From Bacteroidales bacterium (GTDB lineage Bacteria; Bacteroidota; Bacteroidia; Bacteroidales; JAADJA01): a DNA stretch of 7,274 bases. The stretch's first letter is position 1; every line of letters starts with the position of its first letter. A program made the position numbers and the translations under genes. Under the pieces are notes generated by a model that did not search any database, was not told the DNA's origin, and was given only the letters and a program-made list of their open reading frames with translations. The stretch covers positions 1,294-8,567 of the forward strand of contig JAOZOC010000121.1 in assembly GCA_029933495.1 (NCBI GenBank). The letters are read 5' to 3'. This document shows, piece by piece, positions 6,920 to 7,274 of the stretch.

Positions 6920-7274
6920 ATGAAAATAAAGATCATTTATTCTTTCGTAATGTTTATTTGTTCGACATTAAGCTTTGGACAAAGTGCAACAATAGATTTA
7001 CCTCATTTGGGTAAGCAAATCTCAGATACAGTTTTTGTCCCTGTTACACTTGAAAATATTGAAGGGGGTATATCAACATTTCAGTTTTATATCAAATATG
7101 ATACACTTGTATTAAATCCTGTTAAGGTTAATTACCCAAGTAAATTTTTCCCTTCATACGAATGGATGAACAATTTGTCATTTGCCAGAGGAATAATGCT
7201 TCTTACCTGGTTAAGTAATAGTGCTCAAAATGTAAATCCATCATCAGGAGAGGTTTTGTGTATTATAAAATTTC
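6920..7274 (+). CDS. Cohesin-like secreted protein, N-terminal part (3'-truncated)
   Basis: 118 residues are visible before the window ends in mid-frame. The ATG at 6920 begins a signal peptide (MKIKIIYSFVMFICSTLSFG) with cleavage expected before Q21. The rest is colinear with the cohesin-like domain of the 705-residue protein: VPV at 40-42, Y60-D61, VLNPVKV at 64-70, W82 followed by NN at 84-85, and GEVLC at 110-114, each within one residue of the same position in the paralogue. It is therefore a second cohesin-like surface protein, and a T9SS sorting domain would be expected at its unseen C-terminus. No clear TAnnTTTG promoter was found in the 61 bases between the preceding terminator and this start, so its promoter is uncertain. 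Confidence 0.88.
   Translation, partial: MKIKIIYSFVMFICSTLSFGQSATIDLPHLGKQISDTVFVPVTLENIEGGISTFQFYIKYDTLVLNPVKVNYPSKFFPSYEWMNNLSFARGIMLLTWLSNSAQNVNPSSGEVLCIIKF

Overview
The window looks like a surface-protein locus from a member of the Bacteroidota, probably an uncultured or environmental Bacteroidales/Marinilabiliales-type organism. This rests on a type IX secretion (T9SS) C-terminal sorting domain, Bacteroidota-style fibronectin III and choice-of-anchor (MAM-like) modules, TAnnTTTG promoter elements, A-rich leaders without Shine-Dalgarno sequences, and Gln directly after every predicted signal peptide. The DNA is AT-rich and all genes lie on the + strand. No RNA gene, CRISPR array or transposase gene was seen. 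The taxonomic placement is inference.

Layout: (1) 2-3061 is the 3' part of a very large secreted modular protein. Its visible order is FN3, MAM/choice-of-anchor J-like, CARDB-like, beta-propeller-like, carboxypeptidase-regulatory-like, dockerin-like, FN3 and PPC-like. It ends at a strong intrinsic terminator (3075-3116). (2) 3117-3301 is an intergenic region with two near-copies of a Bacteroidota promoter 68 bp apart. (3) 3302-6789 is a probable three-gene operon with 51 and 41 bp gaps and no internal terminator. It encodes a secreted protein with a cohesin-like N-terminus and a C-terminal dockerin-like module, a 705-residue cohesin-like adhesin with a T9SS sorting domain, and a 74-residue Gly-rich protein ending in a PID-CTERM-like membrane sorting tail. 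The operon ends at a second intrinsic terminator (6815-6858). (4) 6870-6889 is a REP-like palindrome. (5) 6920-7274 is the start of another cohesin-like secreted protein, paralogous to the 705-residue one and cut by the window edge.

The main idea is that dockerin-like and cohesin-like modules sit side by side and are partly segregated. The two proteins with dockerin-like modules have no T9SS sorting domain, while the complete protein that is cohesin-like without a dockerin carries one. This would fit a cell-surface assembly in which dockerin-bearing proteins dock onto anchored cohesin-like proteins. No catalytic domain is visible in the window, so the substrate or purpose of such an assembly cannot be read from it. 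The interaction is inferred from domain resemblance only.
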